This document shows, one piece after another, positions 15,617 through 28,901 of a DNA stretch of 64,000 nt. The DNA is from Pegea sp. RAD2-039. Lineage: Eukaryota > Chordata > Thaliacea > Salpida > Salpidae. How positions within the stretch are numbered: the first letter of the stretch is position 1; each line of letters begins with the position of its first letter. Below the pieces are notes generated by a model. It did not search any database, was not told the origin of the DNA, and was given only the letters and a program-made list of their open reading frames with translations. The position numbers and the translations under genes were made by a program. The stretch is taken from positions 186,001-250,000 of the forward strand of contig JAQGEQ010000350.1 in the NCBI GenBank assembly GCA_034620365.1. The letters are read 5' to 3'.

Positions 15617-15682
15617 ATAGTCTTCATCTGTATGTGATGGAATTTTATGTTTTACCTTGCACCTTGTGAACAGAGAACTACA

Positions 15683-15688
15683 AATAAA
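15683..15688 (+). terminator. Poly(A) signal AATAAA for UBR5
   Basis: A canonical AATAAA lies 67 bases after the UBR5 stop codon, and the downstream sequence turns T/G-rich. Its position and strand fit 3' end formation of UBR5. Confidence 0.5.
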
Positions 15689-16097
15689 TTGATGTTGTAA
15701 CATGAATCTTGTAGTAACAACTGATTAGGGGTCTTCAATCTGATCATCAAACTATCAGATGCATCTAAGAATTAAGCTTTTTTGGTTTTCTACAGATTTT
15801 GCAGAAAGTTATTTGAATGAAGTAATTGTGTTCAGTTTGTTGAATGTAACCAAATAAAATTGTTCAGTTGATTACTTTTGTGAACAGTTGAATAGATTAA
15901 GTTGTTGGAAATAACCGAGAGTTGGTAGATGTCTCTGTTTCAAGAAGACAGATCTACAATGAGCAAATGAGCCGTCCAAATTATTGTCACTGAAACTTCA
16001 TCAATTTATTTTTTATTTTTTACGAGTTTTATTACAAAATGTCAAAGTTTGATATGTAATTGAAGTTATGTAAGTAGATTGGTTCAAGTGGCTAGTA

Positions 16098-18790
16098 GTT
16101 GCTATACATATGGATTCAAATGAGCTGAAATAGAACATTGCTGTTTGTATGAGACCAAAAGCTATTTGGAACAAGTGAGATACATTTGTTTCATATTTTC
16201 ATTTCAAGCTATTAAACATCTGAAAAAAAAACTTGTTCATATAGAATATGTAATAATATAATAATAATTATTGAAAAAGTCGATAAAAGCATTAAAATTG
16301 TTTTGTGAAATTATGTAAGATTGAGAAATAAATTTTAAACGAAAAGTTGAAATAGATATCGGTAACATGTTTGTTTCAAGAATCATCAAAAAATTCAACT
16401 CTTTATATTTTCCAAACTTTTATCAATTATTTATTAAAAGTAAACAACTCCAATTAAAAATATGTGTCTTGGTGAAAGCAAACATTCTAATAGATCTTTA
16501 TTAAAAGTTTGCAATCAAAAATTAAGACTTACATCACAATGTCAGATAAGTATCAAAATTATTTCCGTTTTAATTTCAGATAAATGAATCCAAAATAAAA
16601 ATCATTTGCAATAAATGTAAAAACAATAATAAGGTTTGATATTTAAAAGCTAAATTCATCAACTTTTAAGTGGCGTCTCATTAAAGTTTAGCTTTAAAAG
16701 TTAGAGAAAACATATTTCCTTAAAATCTTATGAAGAAGAAAATGAGTAAGAAATAAAGTTGAAGAATTAAAGTTGTTGAAATAATAGTTGAAATGGTTCA
16801 ACAACAACAACATCTTGACATTAGGAACCTCAATCGACAATTTCAGAAATGTTTTGTCAACTTTGAAAATCACGCTTTACTAATTAGTAATCATAACAAG
16901 TTGTATCTACCTATCCAAGAATATTAGAAGCTTCTAAATGTTTAAAAGAAAGCATCTTTGGCGCCGTTTCAAACCTCTTTTCACTGCAAACTTCAGTTCT
17001 CTTTTCTTCCTGTGATGTATGATCTTGTTATATGTCAATGCTTTTACGAATCTTTTTGAAATGATTCGCTTTCTTGTAATTTCTCTTAATTTATTATGAT
17101 GAAGTTATTAAAAACGAATTCTGAATTTAACTTACTAGAAATGTGAACAAGGATGGACAGACGAACAAACCTCTCTACTTCTCCCTGTTTGTTATCAAGC
17201 AGATAATTCAACAAGACCATCAACATGTCAAATGTAAGCAGTCTTTATCCAAATTTGTAAAAGTACAAAAGAAGCTGTTGATTGATTGTTAAGGTTTGAT
17301 TTATCTCCCCTGGAAGATCTAGAAGATGTTTGTGAATTTTGGTGGCCTTCAAACAGCAGCAACGTCAACATATCTTTTGATGAAACCTTGAAATGCAATA
17401 AATGGCAATTTAATACAAGTGGAAGATTTCAATCTACAATAGTTTCAACTTTTAATCTAGTTTGTGGTGAAACTTACAAACGAAAACTGTCACAAGCTTT
17501 CTTTATGTGTGGTGTTACTCTTGGTGCTAGTTTTTGGGGCCAAGTTTCGGACAGGTGAAAGTTTGTGCTTTGAAATAATCACATTTTTAATTTCATTTTC
17601 AACTTTAACAGATGCGGAAGAAAATTTGCGATGCTTTTTTCAGTTCTACTTGCTGCTACATTTTCATTAATCAATGCTTTTGCTGCATCATTTTATTTCT
17701 TCTTATGTGTTCGAGTGTTAATTGGATTCACTGTCTTCCCACCGTTCTCTTCAGCATATGTTCTTGGTATGAGTTTCATCACCTACAATTTTCTCATCAA
17801 TCTTTTTAGCTTGTTTAAAGATTTTGCAAAAAATGAACATTCTGTGTCTTCAGTTTTGTTGCATATAAGTACTAACTAATCTCATTATTGCGTATGCTTG
17901 TATTGTTGTTAGCTTAACATTAAAACCATTTTGAGTATTATAAAGCACACAAAGTTTCTCTTTATTCACAAATTAGTATTTTAAACTACTGATACAAATA
18001 TTGTTTTAAATGTCTTCTTTGGATTATTTCAATTTCAAATTTTTTCAGCAACTGAAATTGTTCAACCAAACACAAGAGTAACAGTCGGGCAAGCTGCACA
18101 AGTTTTCTATGGAATTGGATTTTGTATACTTTCACTTTTCGGTTATTTTATAAGAAGCTGGAGAACTTTACAACTCGCCATAGCAATTCCATTATTTAGT
18201 ATAGCAACATATTACTGGTTTGTACATTAGAGGTTTTATCAATACTTTTGTAAACGATAATATCTAAATATTATTTGCAGATATTGAAAGTATCGATTTA
18301 CTTTTCAGGATTTTAATCGAGTCTCCACGTTGGTTGATTTCACGCAGAAGATATTTAGAAGCAAATGAAATAGTAAAAAAGATGTTGAAAGGCTCGAAAA
18401 GTATTGGAAGTGTAAATGAAGCTGTTAAACTTGACGAGATTGCAACTCATAGAAATATTAAAATGTAAATTACTTTTATCTAAAAATATACTTCTTTAAA
18501 TTTCATCTTAAAAATAATCCATGAGACAATGATGCCAAGCACTAATTTGATGGTGACGTTAATGGCACTTTATGCTGCTGACTTGGGTGGAGATCCATTC
18601 ATTAATCTTTTTCTTTCTGGTTTAGTTGAAATGCTAGCCTATATAATCAGTAAATATTTGATGGATAAATGGGGTAGACGACCAACTTTGTCAACATCAT
18701 TCATCTTTTCAGGAATTTCATGTATAACGATACAAGCAGTTACTAAAGGTGAAGCTGTGTTTAGAAATTTGAAATATTTTTATAATTAGT
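16098..18790 (+). pseudogene. Truncated SLC22-family transporter copy
   Basis: This is a mirror copy of the intact minus-strand gene at 21065-26384. Exons 2-6 are retained (for example 17294-17554 and 17611-17766, and the exon with ESPRWLISRRR near 18310-18466), and some encode exactly the same residues. Breaks visible: the first-exon remnant near 16098-16170 is degenerate and carries an indel of about 11 bases; a 967-base deletion removes exon 7 and the start of exon 8, fusing intron sequence to AADLGGDPF; exons 9-11 were never copied, because the arm ends at 19409. A residual reading frame at 18529-18789 is therefore not a gene. The high identity suggests a recent event or ongoing gene conversion. 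Confidence 0.85.
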
Positions 18791-19409
18791 TTTGGAAGTT
18801 TTGTCATCTTGAATCTGTCTACTCATTTCAATATGTTTCAAAATAAACTTTTATTGATTCACTTATTTAAAATTATTTATTTATCAGAAAGCAAAACACA
18901 TGTGTTTCGTTGAAAACAAACAACTGTTTTTGATTTGTTATTAAACATTTTATATCATGTGTTGAGCTTTTACTTGAAATTTATTCAGTGTTTAAGTAAT
19001 AAGAGCTAACTAGACTCCTATCTATAGAAATATAAACATCGAAAATTGGATTACTGATCACATGAAACTTATTGACTTAATATACAGCTAACTATTTTTG
19101 TATCGTTGTAAATAATTAATTTGACAACTAGTGACTTTCTGTTATTCCTGAATTTAGTTGAAAGATTGCTTCATTGTTCTCTTTCTTGTTTGTAAGTTGA
19201 AATTTGTGGCTGTTAGATTAGATATGAAAATGATCAAACTTTTACTATTTTCATCATACAATATTTGATATTTTTCATTTATTTCTGTTCATTTTGATGT
19301 TTTTCTTTCAGGTTGGATAAAATCTCAGTTTTTATAAAATTGTTGGACATTTTCCGATCTCTTAATCAAATCAAATTATTTTTTACAACTTTTTGATACT
19401 CTAGAGATT
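16098..19409 (+). repeat. Left arm of large inverted repeat (SLC22 region)
   Basis: This stretch is the reverse complement of 22005-26290. From 16131 to 17879 each base pairs with position 42376 minus itself, without any indel. A 967-base deletion near 18558 and a few small indels then shift the register to about 41409-41414. Spot comparisons show only scattered substitutions, about 99 percent identity. Similarity decays quickly left of about 16098 and stops at about 19410. Confidence 0.92.
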
Positions 19410-21064
19410 GAGAACTTCTTCTGGTGACAACGACCAAGTCTAGAGAAAGTTGTTTCATTTGTCACTTACAATTTGATACTTTTAAATCAACTTTATGAAG
19501 TTGTTCTTTATAAGGTTTTGATTTAATTATTTTTAATATATAGGCAGGCAAAACTTCGATGGAAATTAAATAAATTAATGAAATGGATAACCTTAGATAT
19601 TTCTCTGGTTGTTATTTAGATGATACTTTGAGTTGGATGTTCAATGGTATCTTTGTTGATATAAACGTTGTTGATATATCTGGTAATAAATCATAAAATT
19701 TTAAACTCTTGAATAGAGAGTCAACTTTATGGCTTTAAACATGTTTTTACTTTGATGTATAGAAAGTTTAAAGTTCACACAATCCTTCTATATAATTTGT
19801 ATCAAATACTTTATAGCCTCTTTTATTAAAAACAAATTTTAAGCTATATTTAAAACAAGTAACAGACACAAACTCTCTGGAAAATTTATCAAACTTTAAT
19901 GACATCTTAACCGTATCTTGGGACCTTTGGATGTATTTTTTGCCATATTTTTGTTCATGTAAGTTAACCCTTAAGTTAATGAGATACAACACTTAGAGGA
20001 AACTGAAGGTCATTTGATTTTGATCATCCTAATGATTTCTAATCTACAGTTTTATGTCATATACAGTCAATATTAACTTTTGACCAATTTGAAGTTTGAA
20101 CAAATTAAAAATTTTTGTAGAAGCAAACATACAACTCAAATCTGTTTTTAGCTTGCCAGATAAAAACTAAAATATTAGGATGAAGTTAAAAATCATTTTT
20201 ACTTTTAATCTAAATAAATAAGTAAACAATTAAATCATTCATAATATAGATAATAGTTAAAGATATATATAAAGATAATTACATAAAATTAATAATATAT
20301 CTTTTATAAAATAATTAACATAATTAACTAATAATAATTAATCAATAATTGGTAAATCGTATTTCTGGCCTGGCTTTGTGGTGTCAATCTGTAATCTCTG
20401 AGATGGTGGACGGTATGAAGTTAGAAGCTCTAAGCACTGTATTGTGGCCGAGTTTTTGTGCAAAATTCTTCTTAATTCTTTTAATAACATTCAGCTTAGC
20501 ATGTTTGCTATAAGAGCAGTTGAATTCATAAAGGACATCCACCATCGAATAAAAAAACAATTTTCACAATAAGTCAATCTATTACAAAAACCACAAAAGT
20601 GTTACTACAACAGTTAATGTTCAATCACAATAATAAATTGAAAAACAAACTACTAAATAAAACGAAATATTCAAGCAAATACGATAAGAAAAAACACTGA
20701 TTAGTTGAAAATAAATTGAATTTAATAATCAAAGGTATATACAAATATTTCTCAAAACTTAAATAAACAAATGCTTTTTCTAAACGCATCAAATTATTGA
20801 TAAAAACCCCGAAAGTCAAACAATTATAAAGTTTAAAATCTAAGTTTCCTATTTCAAAAAGAAATTACGATTGAACAAAATTATAACTAAAATGAAACTT
20901 TATATTAATAAGATTTATTATTAATAATTATTTAGATTTATTAATTTCACCCAGCACATAAAAATTGATTATAATTTAGTAAACAAACTTATAAATAAAA
21001 ACTTTATTGTGAAATTGAAATAAAAATAGCAAATTAATATCGTTAAAAAAAGAAACAACTTCAT
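19410..21064. other. AT-rich spacer of the inverted repeat
   Basis: Single-copy AT-rich DNA between the left arm and the end of the intact SLC22 gene. A less AT-rich patch lies near 20350-20540, but I find no exon or RNA gene. Open frames at 19768-19992 and 20625-20819 have no family similarity and look spurious. Confidence 0.5.
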
Positions 21065-24000
21065 CTAGACTTGGTCGTTGTTACCAGAAGCAGCTGGTTT
21101 GTGGTTGCTACTACATTGTGCGTAATTCACACTTGGAATCATTTGTTTGTTGCTTTTACAACAGCTAAAAATTCTTTCAAGTGGATAGACTTGATCAAAA
21201 CCAAAATTTTCACATTCTTCAACAGTTTCTGCTAATTGAGTTCCAACTGTTTCAGGTAGAAAAAGTGAAATAACACCTGAAATAAACCACGGACATTCAC
21301 TTTCAATCAACCCACGTCATCGCGCGTATGACATCATAGTAGCTACCTCCAACGATGGACAAGCCACCAAAGACAACATAGGGTAAGGGGGAGCTGATGT
21401 TGCCTAACATCGCGATAAAAGGCGCCAGGATTCCACCAACACGCGCACAGCTGCTACAAACTCCAATGCCAACGTTTCTGTAAGTGACATCTTCATTTCA
21501 AACGAGCAATTTGCTTCTAACTGAAGATTTAGTTGAAAGTCTCATCAAGAAGTAGGTGATGATCTTTTTATAAAACTAAAATTTCTGATCCAATTCTATT
21601 TCTTCAAATATTTAAACAACAAACCTAATCGGTGTGGCATATATTTCAGATGCAAATATGTAGACAGTACCAAAAGCTGCTGCGGCTCCAAATTTGCCAA
21701 GAAGTGACAAAACTATGTTCAGTTCCCTCATATCTGCAAATCAAATTGTATTTAGAAACTAAATTTGTAAAAAGCACCTCTGACCCTAGATTTTCTAAAT
21801 ACTTTTTTGTACGGTTTAGGCCCAACATGTTTTAAACTAGAAATAACTTATAAGCAGGCAATACAATTTGTATGAGTTTGTTTGGTTTGATTAGAAAGGT
21901 GAAGAAAATTGGAATGTTTACTTAATATGAATCAAATCTAATTATTCCTGAATATATTTTAAAGTAAAATCTTAGCACTGTGAGTTACATGAAGAAAATT
22001 TTCTAATCTCTAGAGTATCAAAAAGTTGTAAAAAATAATTTGATTTTATTAAGAGATCGGAAAATGTCCAACAATTTTATAAAAACTGAGATTTTATCCA
22101 ACCTGAAAGAAAAACATCAAAATGAACAGAAATAAATGAAAAATATCAAATATTGTATGATGAAAATAGTAAAAGTTTGATCATTTTCATATCTAACAGC
22201 CACAAATTTCAACTTACAAACAAGAAAGAGAACAATGAAGCAATCTTTCAACTAAATTCAGGAATAACAGAAAGTCACTAGTTGTCAAATTAATTATTTA
22301 CAACGATACAAAAATAGTTAGCTGTATATTAAGTCAATAAGTTTCATGTGATCAGTAATCCAATTTTCGATGTTTATATTTCTATAGATAGGAGTCTAGT
22401 TAGCTCTTACTACTTAAACACTGAATAAATTTCAAGTAAAAGCTCAACACATGATATAAAATGTTTAATAACAAATCAAAAACAGTTGTTTGTTTTCAAC
22501 GAAACACATGTGTTTTGCTTTCTGATAAATAAATAATTTTAAATAAGTGAATCAATAAAAGTTTATTTTGAAACATATTGAAATGAGTAGACAGATTCAA
22601 GATGACAAAACTTCCAAAACTAATTATAAAAATATTTCAAATTTCTAAACACAGCTTCACCTTTAGTAACTGCTTGTATCGTTATACATGAAATTCCTGA
22701 TAAGATGAATGAGGTTGACAAAGTTGGTCGTCTACCCCATTTATCCATCAAATATTTACTGATTATATAGGCTGGCATTTCAACTAAACCAGAAAGAAAA
22801 AGATTAATGAATGGATCTCCACCCAAGTCAGCAGCATTTAATGTCAATCCATAATACCCACAAGACGCTGTGAGCCTTTAAAATGTATAACTAATTTTAT
22901 AACTTTATTATAACTTGTGTTGTTGCATCACAACTTTATTAAATTTTTTACCAGCAGTAAAACAAACAAAACGATTTTCTTCTAAGATATTTTGTTTTCC
23001 ACAGATCTGAAGGTCCGTGGTTATGTTTGTTTGGAGCAAATTCTTCATTGGATTCATGTTTGTCGTCATCTACCCTGAAATGAATTTGTTCAAAGTTGTG
23101 AAGACAGTAACTACTGAAATTTGAGTAACTACTGAAAATTACTAAGTTTTCTGAATTTGAATTACTAAATTTTCCAAAAACAAAGAAAGGGAAAATTAAT
23201 AAGGGTTTGGTTTTTAACAATATAGTTTGTATAAGATTTTTATCAAATAACATTTATTTTGCTGAGTTAATATTAACTTGAAGAAAATGACAAAAAGATG
23301 ACAAGATAGAAAGTGAAGATTGTACAATTGTTTAAATCTATGAAATATATAAAAGGTGCAAAGTCCTTGTAATACTTCATATAATTTATTATATATATAT
23401 ACATTATTTTATCATAACTAACATGAAAGAAATATTCTGGTTTCTAAGAGGTCAACAATTGGTTTTGCTAAATTAAAACTTTTTAAAGAGTTTACTACCA
23501 ACAATAAAATCTTTAAAAGTTAAATGAAAACAATCAGATGTGTGAATCTGTACAAAGGTCAACACAATATTTAACAATTTTGTAGAAATTCATGACTGAA
23601 GCAAAAAAAAAGTCAAATATTGGTAAAAAAAAAGTGAAGAAAAAATGGATTCTCTTAACTCAAAAAATCGATCAAAATAACGAAATTATTTTTAAATATT
23701 TTTTAAAGTTTTTTTATCAATTTTTTATGGATTCTTACTTTTAATTTAAAAAAGTTTTAGGAAATAATTAGAACAAGTTTTCATGTATACATAAAAATAT
23801 CATAAAGTGCCATTAACGTCACCATCAAATTTAGTGCTTGGCATCACTGTTTCATGGATTATTTTTAAGATGAAATTTAAAGAAGTATATTTTTAGATAA
23901 AAGTAATTTACATTTTAATATTTCTATGAGTTGCAATCTCGTCAAGTTTAACAGCTTCATTTACACTTCCAATACTTTTCGAGCCTTTCAACATCTTTTT

Positions 24001-26384
24001 TACTATTTCATTTGCTTCTAAATATCTTCTGCGTGAAATCAACCAACGTGGAGACTCGGTTAAAATCCTGAAAAATAAATCGATACTTTCAATATCTGCA
24101 AATAATATTTAGATATTATCGTTTACAAAAGTATTGATAAAACCTCTAATGTACAAACCAGTAATATGTTGCTATACTAAATAATGGAATTGCTATGGCG
24201 AGTTGTAAAGTTCTCCAGCTTCTTATAAAATAACCGAAAAGTGAAAGTATACAAAATCCAATTCCATAGAAAACTTGTGCAGCTTGCCCGACTGTTACTC
24301 TTGTGTTTGGTTGAACAATTTCAGTTGCTGAAAAAATTTGAAATTGAAATAATCCAAAGAAGACTTTTAAAACAATATTTGTATCAGTAGTTTAAAATAC
24401 TAATTTGTGAATAAAGAGAAACTTTGTGTGCTTTATAATACTCAAAATGGTTTTAATGTTAAGCTAACAACAATACAAGCATACGCAATAATGAGATTAG
24501 TTAGTACTTATATGCAACAAAACTGAAGACACAGAATGTTCATTTTTTGCAAAATCTTTAAACAAGCTAAAAAGATTGATGAGAAAATTGTAGGTGATGA
24601 AACTCATACCAAGAACATATGCTGAAGAGAACGGTGGGAAGACAGTGAATCCAATTAACACTCGAACACATAAGAAGAAATAAAATGATGCAGCAAAAGC
24701 ATTGATTAATGAAAATGTAGCAGCAAGTAGAACTGAAAAAAGCATCGCAAATTTTCTTCCGCATCTGTTAAAGTTGAAAATGAAATTAAAAATGTGATTA
24801 TTTCAAAGCACAAACTTTCACCTGTCCGAAACTTGGCCCCAAAAACTAGCACCAAGAGTAACACCACACATAAAGAAAGCTTGTGACAGTTTTCGTTTGT
24901 AAGTTTCACCACAAACTAGATTAAAAGTTGAAACTATTGTAGATTGAAATCTTCCACTTGTATTAAATTGCCATTTATTGCATTTCAAGGTTTCATCAAA
25001 AGATATGTTGACGTTGCTGCTGTTTGAAGGCCACCAAAACTCACAAACATCTTCTAGATCTTCCAGGGGAGATAAATCAAACCTTAACAATCAATCAACA
25101 GCTTCTTTTGTACTTTTACAAATTTGGATAAAGACTGCTTACATTTGACATGTTGATGGTCTTGTTGAATTATCTGCTTGATAACAAACAGGGAGAAGTA
25201 GAGAGGTTTGTTCGTCTGTCCATCCTTGTTCACATTTCTAGTAAGTTAAATTCAGAATTCGTTTTTAATAACTTCATCATAATAAATTAAGAGAAATTAC
25301 AAGAAAGCGAATCATTTCAAAAAGATTCGTAAAAGCATTGACATATAACAAGATCATACATCACAGGAAGAAAAGAGAACTGAAGTTTGCAGTGAAAAGA
25401 GGTTTGAAACGGCGCCAAAGATGCTTTCTTTTAAACATTTAGAAGCTTCTAATATTCTTGGATAGGTAGATACAACTTGTTATGATTACTAATTAGTAAA
25501 GCGTGATTTTCAAAGTTGACAAAACATTTCTGAAATTGTCGATTGAGGTTCCTAATGTCAAGATGTTGTTGTTGTTGAACCATTTCAGCTATTATTTCAA
25601 CAACTTTAATTCTTCAACTTTATTTCTTACTCATTTTCTTCTTCATAAGATTTTAAGGAAATATGTTTTCTCTAACTTTTAAAGCTAAACTTTAATGAGA
25701 CGCCACTTAAAAGTTGATGAATTTAGCTTTTAAATATCAAACCTTATTATTGTTTTTACATTTATTGCAAATGATTTTTATTTTGGATTCATTTATCTGA
25801 AATTAAAACGGAAATAATTTTGATACTTATCTGACATTGTGATATAAGTCTTAATTTTTGATTGCAAACTTTTAATAAAGATCTATTAGAATGTTTGCTT
25901 TCACCAAGACACATATTTTTAATTGGAGTTCTTTACTTTTAATAAATAATTGATAAAAGTTTGGTAAATATAAAGAGTTGAATTTTTTGATGATTCTTGA
26001 AACAAACATGTTACCGATATCTATTTCAACTTTTCGTTTAAAATTTATTTCTCAATCTTACATAATTTCACAAAACAATTTTAATGTTTTTATCGACTTT
26101 TTCAATAATTATTATTATATTATTACATATTCTATATGAACAAGTTTTTTTTTCAGATGTTTAATAGCTTGAAATGAAAATATGAAACAAATGTATCTCA
26201 CTTGTTCCAAATAGCTTTTGTTCTCATACAAACACCAATGTTCTATTTCAGCTCCTATAAATACATTTGAACCCATATGTATAGCAGCTAGTAAACCTGG
26301 AATCATTAACAAGAAAAGTTGTCGTTTTTGGTAGGGTCCTAGATGACCTAGTTGTTGAAGTAATACATCAAATTCAATCATCAT
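21065..26384 (-). CDS. SLC22-family organic ion transporter (MFS), intact copy
   Basis: Eleven exons are inferred: about 26384-26202, 25243-25144, 25080-24821, 24769-24611, 24328-24159, 24066-23911, 23077-22952, 22878-22665, 21738-21628, 21480-21340 and 21272-21065, giving roughly 600 residues. The protein starts MMIEFDVLLQQLGHLGPYQK, typical of SLC22, followed by the first membrane segment and a Cys-containing extracellular loop. Next come CGETYKRKLSQAF, GQVSDRCGRKFAM (MFS loop 2-3 motif), ESPRWLISRRR, a central intracellular loop, YYGLTLNAADLGGDPFINLFLSGLVEMPAY, DKWGRRP, and the C-terminal FLPETVGTQLAETVEECENF. Known family role: polyspecific plasma-membrane carriers of organic cations, anions or carnitine; the substrate cannot be deduced. 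Exons 9-11 lie in a GC-richer tract with short introns, unlike exons 1-8. The latter are inside the right arm of the inverted repeat. Confidence 0.9.
22005..26290 (-). repeat. Right arm of large inverted repeat (SLC22 region)
   Basis: Counterpart of 16098-19409 in opposite orientation, longer by 967 bases (about 22838-23808). The extra sequence contains genuine exon 7, so the length difference is a deletion in the left arm and not an insertion here. The arms are separated by about 2.6 kb, so the locus could form a large cruciform or hairpin. Confidence 0.92.
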
Positions 26385-28835
26385 TTGTAACTAATTTGAA
26401 AAATGCTGTAAAATATTTAAGCTGATTTTTATTTGGTCTTCGATTTAGGCTTTAGTATTTTGAAAATACTAACTAAAGTTTTTTTAAACTAATGTATCTT
26501 TTAATTGTACTTGAAAAAAATTATTCTGAATTTTAGCTTTAAACCTTGCTAATCACTCAAAAGTAATCAAATCTAAATTCAAAATCATCATTTTTTGTGC
26601 ATTTAAGCTTAACAATAAACAAAACTGTCCATAAAAATCATCAATTATTTTCATATTACGATTAAAGAGGTTAACAAACAACTATCTTAAGTATCACTAG
26701 CTGCAAACAACTTTTAGTATAAGACTATAGTTTTGTGATTAATTCAGATTCTTGATACAGTCTGCTTTTATATAGTCTTCTTATAAGCTACAGTGATAAA
26801 AAAAATCGTTGATATTTTCACACTAAATATTTTCCATCTTTGTACATAGTACCTTATAAAACTAAAAAGAGTTTTTGTGAAAAAAACAAAAAAAAGGATA
26901 GATGAGCTTGTTTAAACAATAAACTGCAAACAAGTTTGCAAACTACAAATGTTAACTTATCTTATGAAAATGTCATCAATTGTGTTTTTAAGTTTATTGT
27001 TTATCAAATAATAAAACAGAAGTCTGCAACAAACTGATTCTTCTAAATTTTAAATCTTTACATTTGCATATTTTACAAAGTCTTTTTTGTTATTTCTGCA
27101 AATTAGGTTTACTAATCGCCTTTATTCTAAGAATAAACTTTACAACTATTTAGTTTTTTAAATATACTTCAAAGGGTTGTATTATAAGTTAATTCTTTTC
27201 CTTTTTAGATTGAATTACAAAATGCTAATAAAAGATTTTTTAAATAGAACTTGTAGACTTAAAACTGAATTATTTTACCTCGGCACATTTAAATCACCTT
27301 ATAAACATGACAAGCGGCAATTCTCGAAAAGTTATTTGTAATGGCTATAGTCGATTTAGCTTAAAGCTACATAACAAACAAATTAAACCTCTTTTCAAAT
27401 TTTCTTGAAAACTAGTTATTGAACTTCCTAATTATCAGTCAGAGGATTAATAATTCCGAAAGAAACATTCAGTTGAACAAAAATAGTAAATATTTCTCTT
27501 TTTAAAACAAGACAGAAATACTCAAAATCAAACTTATTTTTATTTTATGAAAACTTTACTGTGTTATAAAGCCACATAACAAAACAATTTTAACTCTCTT
27601 GTGTAGAAAATATGAAAAAAAAATGAAATTACTAATCGATAAGAAAATTGGATAAGGAAATTTTAATTTTAATGGCTTTAATTAAAAATAATTATTTGTT
27701 TGCAACTGGCAAACAGACTGTTTCTTTCAAGCAGTTGTTTCAAAAAGTTGATATGTAACTTACATAATCATAATAAGCTTTTTTTTATTAGATTTAAGGT
27801 TTAATTTTATACTTTTGGAAAACTTTTCCTGAATTGAAGATATAAAACAAGAAATTTGAACTTGAAGAAAGGTATAGATTTCAGAAAAAAATGCTGAATA
27901 TAAAATTGTTTTTTAAAGTTATTTTTTAATTGAAGTATAATATCAAACTGAAACTGTTTGTAGCGTAAACAAAGCATGCCAGAAAAAAGTTAATGTAGAT
28001 AGGAGTTACTAAAGATAAAATTGTTAAATGTTTTCTTTGATTATTGATTTTAGGAATTTGTAGAAAAACAATTCGTAAACTGTCAACTCACTACTAGTTC
28101 TTTATATTCAACAAATTATTCAATAAATTACACTTAAATGTGTCCTAATAATTTATTTTTTCATGTTTGCAGTAAAAGCACAAAAATGTTGATTTCTTTT
28201 CTCTTTTTCATTAATTTTTAATGCGATTAACCAAAAATGTTCAATTTTTTAAGTTTATAAAATAATTTCAAAGAAAAAAAATCGAATAAAAATAAGAGCC
28301 ACAAAAAGCTCCAAGTTGTTGAGCAACTTTTTGAAAAATGCAAAAATTTGGATATCTAAATAATGTAAAACCACATTAACTAATTTTACAAAAATATGAT
28401 AGTATTTCAATCAAATGTCAACTCTTCTAGTTTTAACTCTTTTAGCATGTAAAGTGTACCTAAATTGATGTTAATAGATTCTCAATTCTTATATTAATAA
28501 CTCTATTCTTTTATTAAAAATAAAGTTTACCTTTTAAAGTTAGGTCAGAAACGGAATAGTTTAAATTTAATCAATAATAAGTTTAAATATATAATCAAAT
28601 TTTAAACACGTAATCGCAATTACGCTGTTGACGCTGTTGACAATCAACCTCACAAAGTACTGAAGTAACAATTTCAGTTTGTGTTTCAGCGATTGATTAG
28701 AAATCATTTTGAAGTATTTATGTTAGATAATCATTCACAACACTTCGCAATATTTCTTTTTAGACTTTATTTTAAACTTTATTGACTTTTTTATTGTTAG
28801 TCAAAGAGTTTTTGCATGACAAGATGCTAAATTGA
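26385..28835. other. AT-rich intergenic region
   Basis: About 2.4 kb of AT-rich DNA upstream of the SLC22 gene and downstream of the sulfotransferase. No exon, RNA gene or repeat was recognised; it presumably contains the SLC22 promoter. Confidence 0.5.
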
Positions 28836-28896
28836 AGAGTGTCTGAAGAGCTACTCTTTTCAGGCACCCTCCTTCGCGTTCATTGTAATAAATAAA
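28836..28896 (+). repeat. Hairpin plus conserved tail element, copy 1
   Basis: A 12-base stem (GTGTCTGAAGAG pairing with CTTTTCAGGCAC, 5-base loop, two G-T pairs) is followed by ACCCTCCTTCGCG and TTGTAATAAATAAA. A second copy with the same tail lies at 41219-41282. It sits just downstream of the sulfotransferase stop but reads in the opposite direction. It could be a short dispersed element or a 3' end signal of a plus-strand transcript. Confidence 0.55.
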
Positions 28897-28901
28897 TGAA
28901 T

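Noticed and set aside
18529-18789. Apparent 86-residue protein on the left arm
   Set aside because: It fuses intron sequence to SLC22 exon 8 through the 967-base deletion; it is part of the pseudogene.
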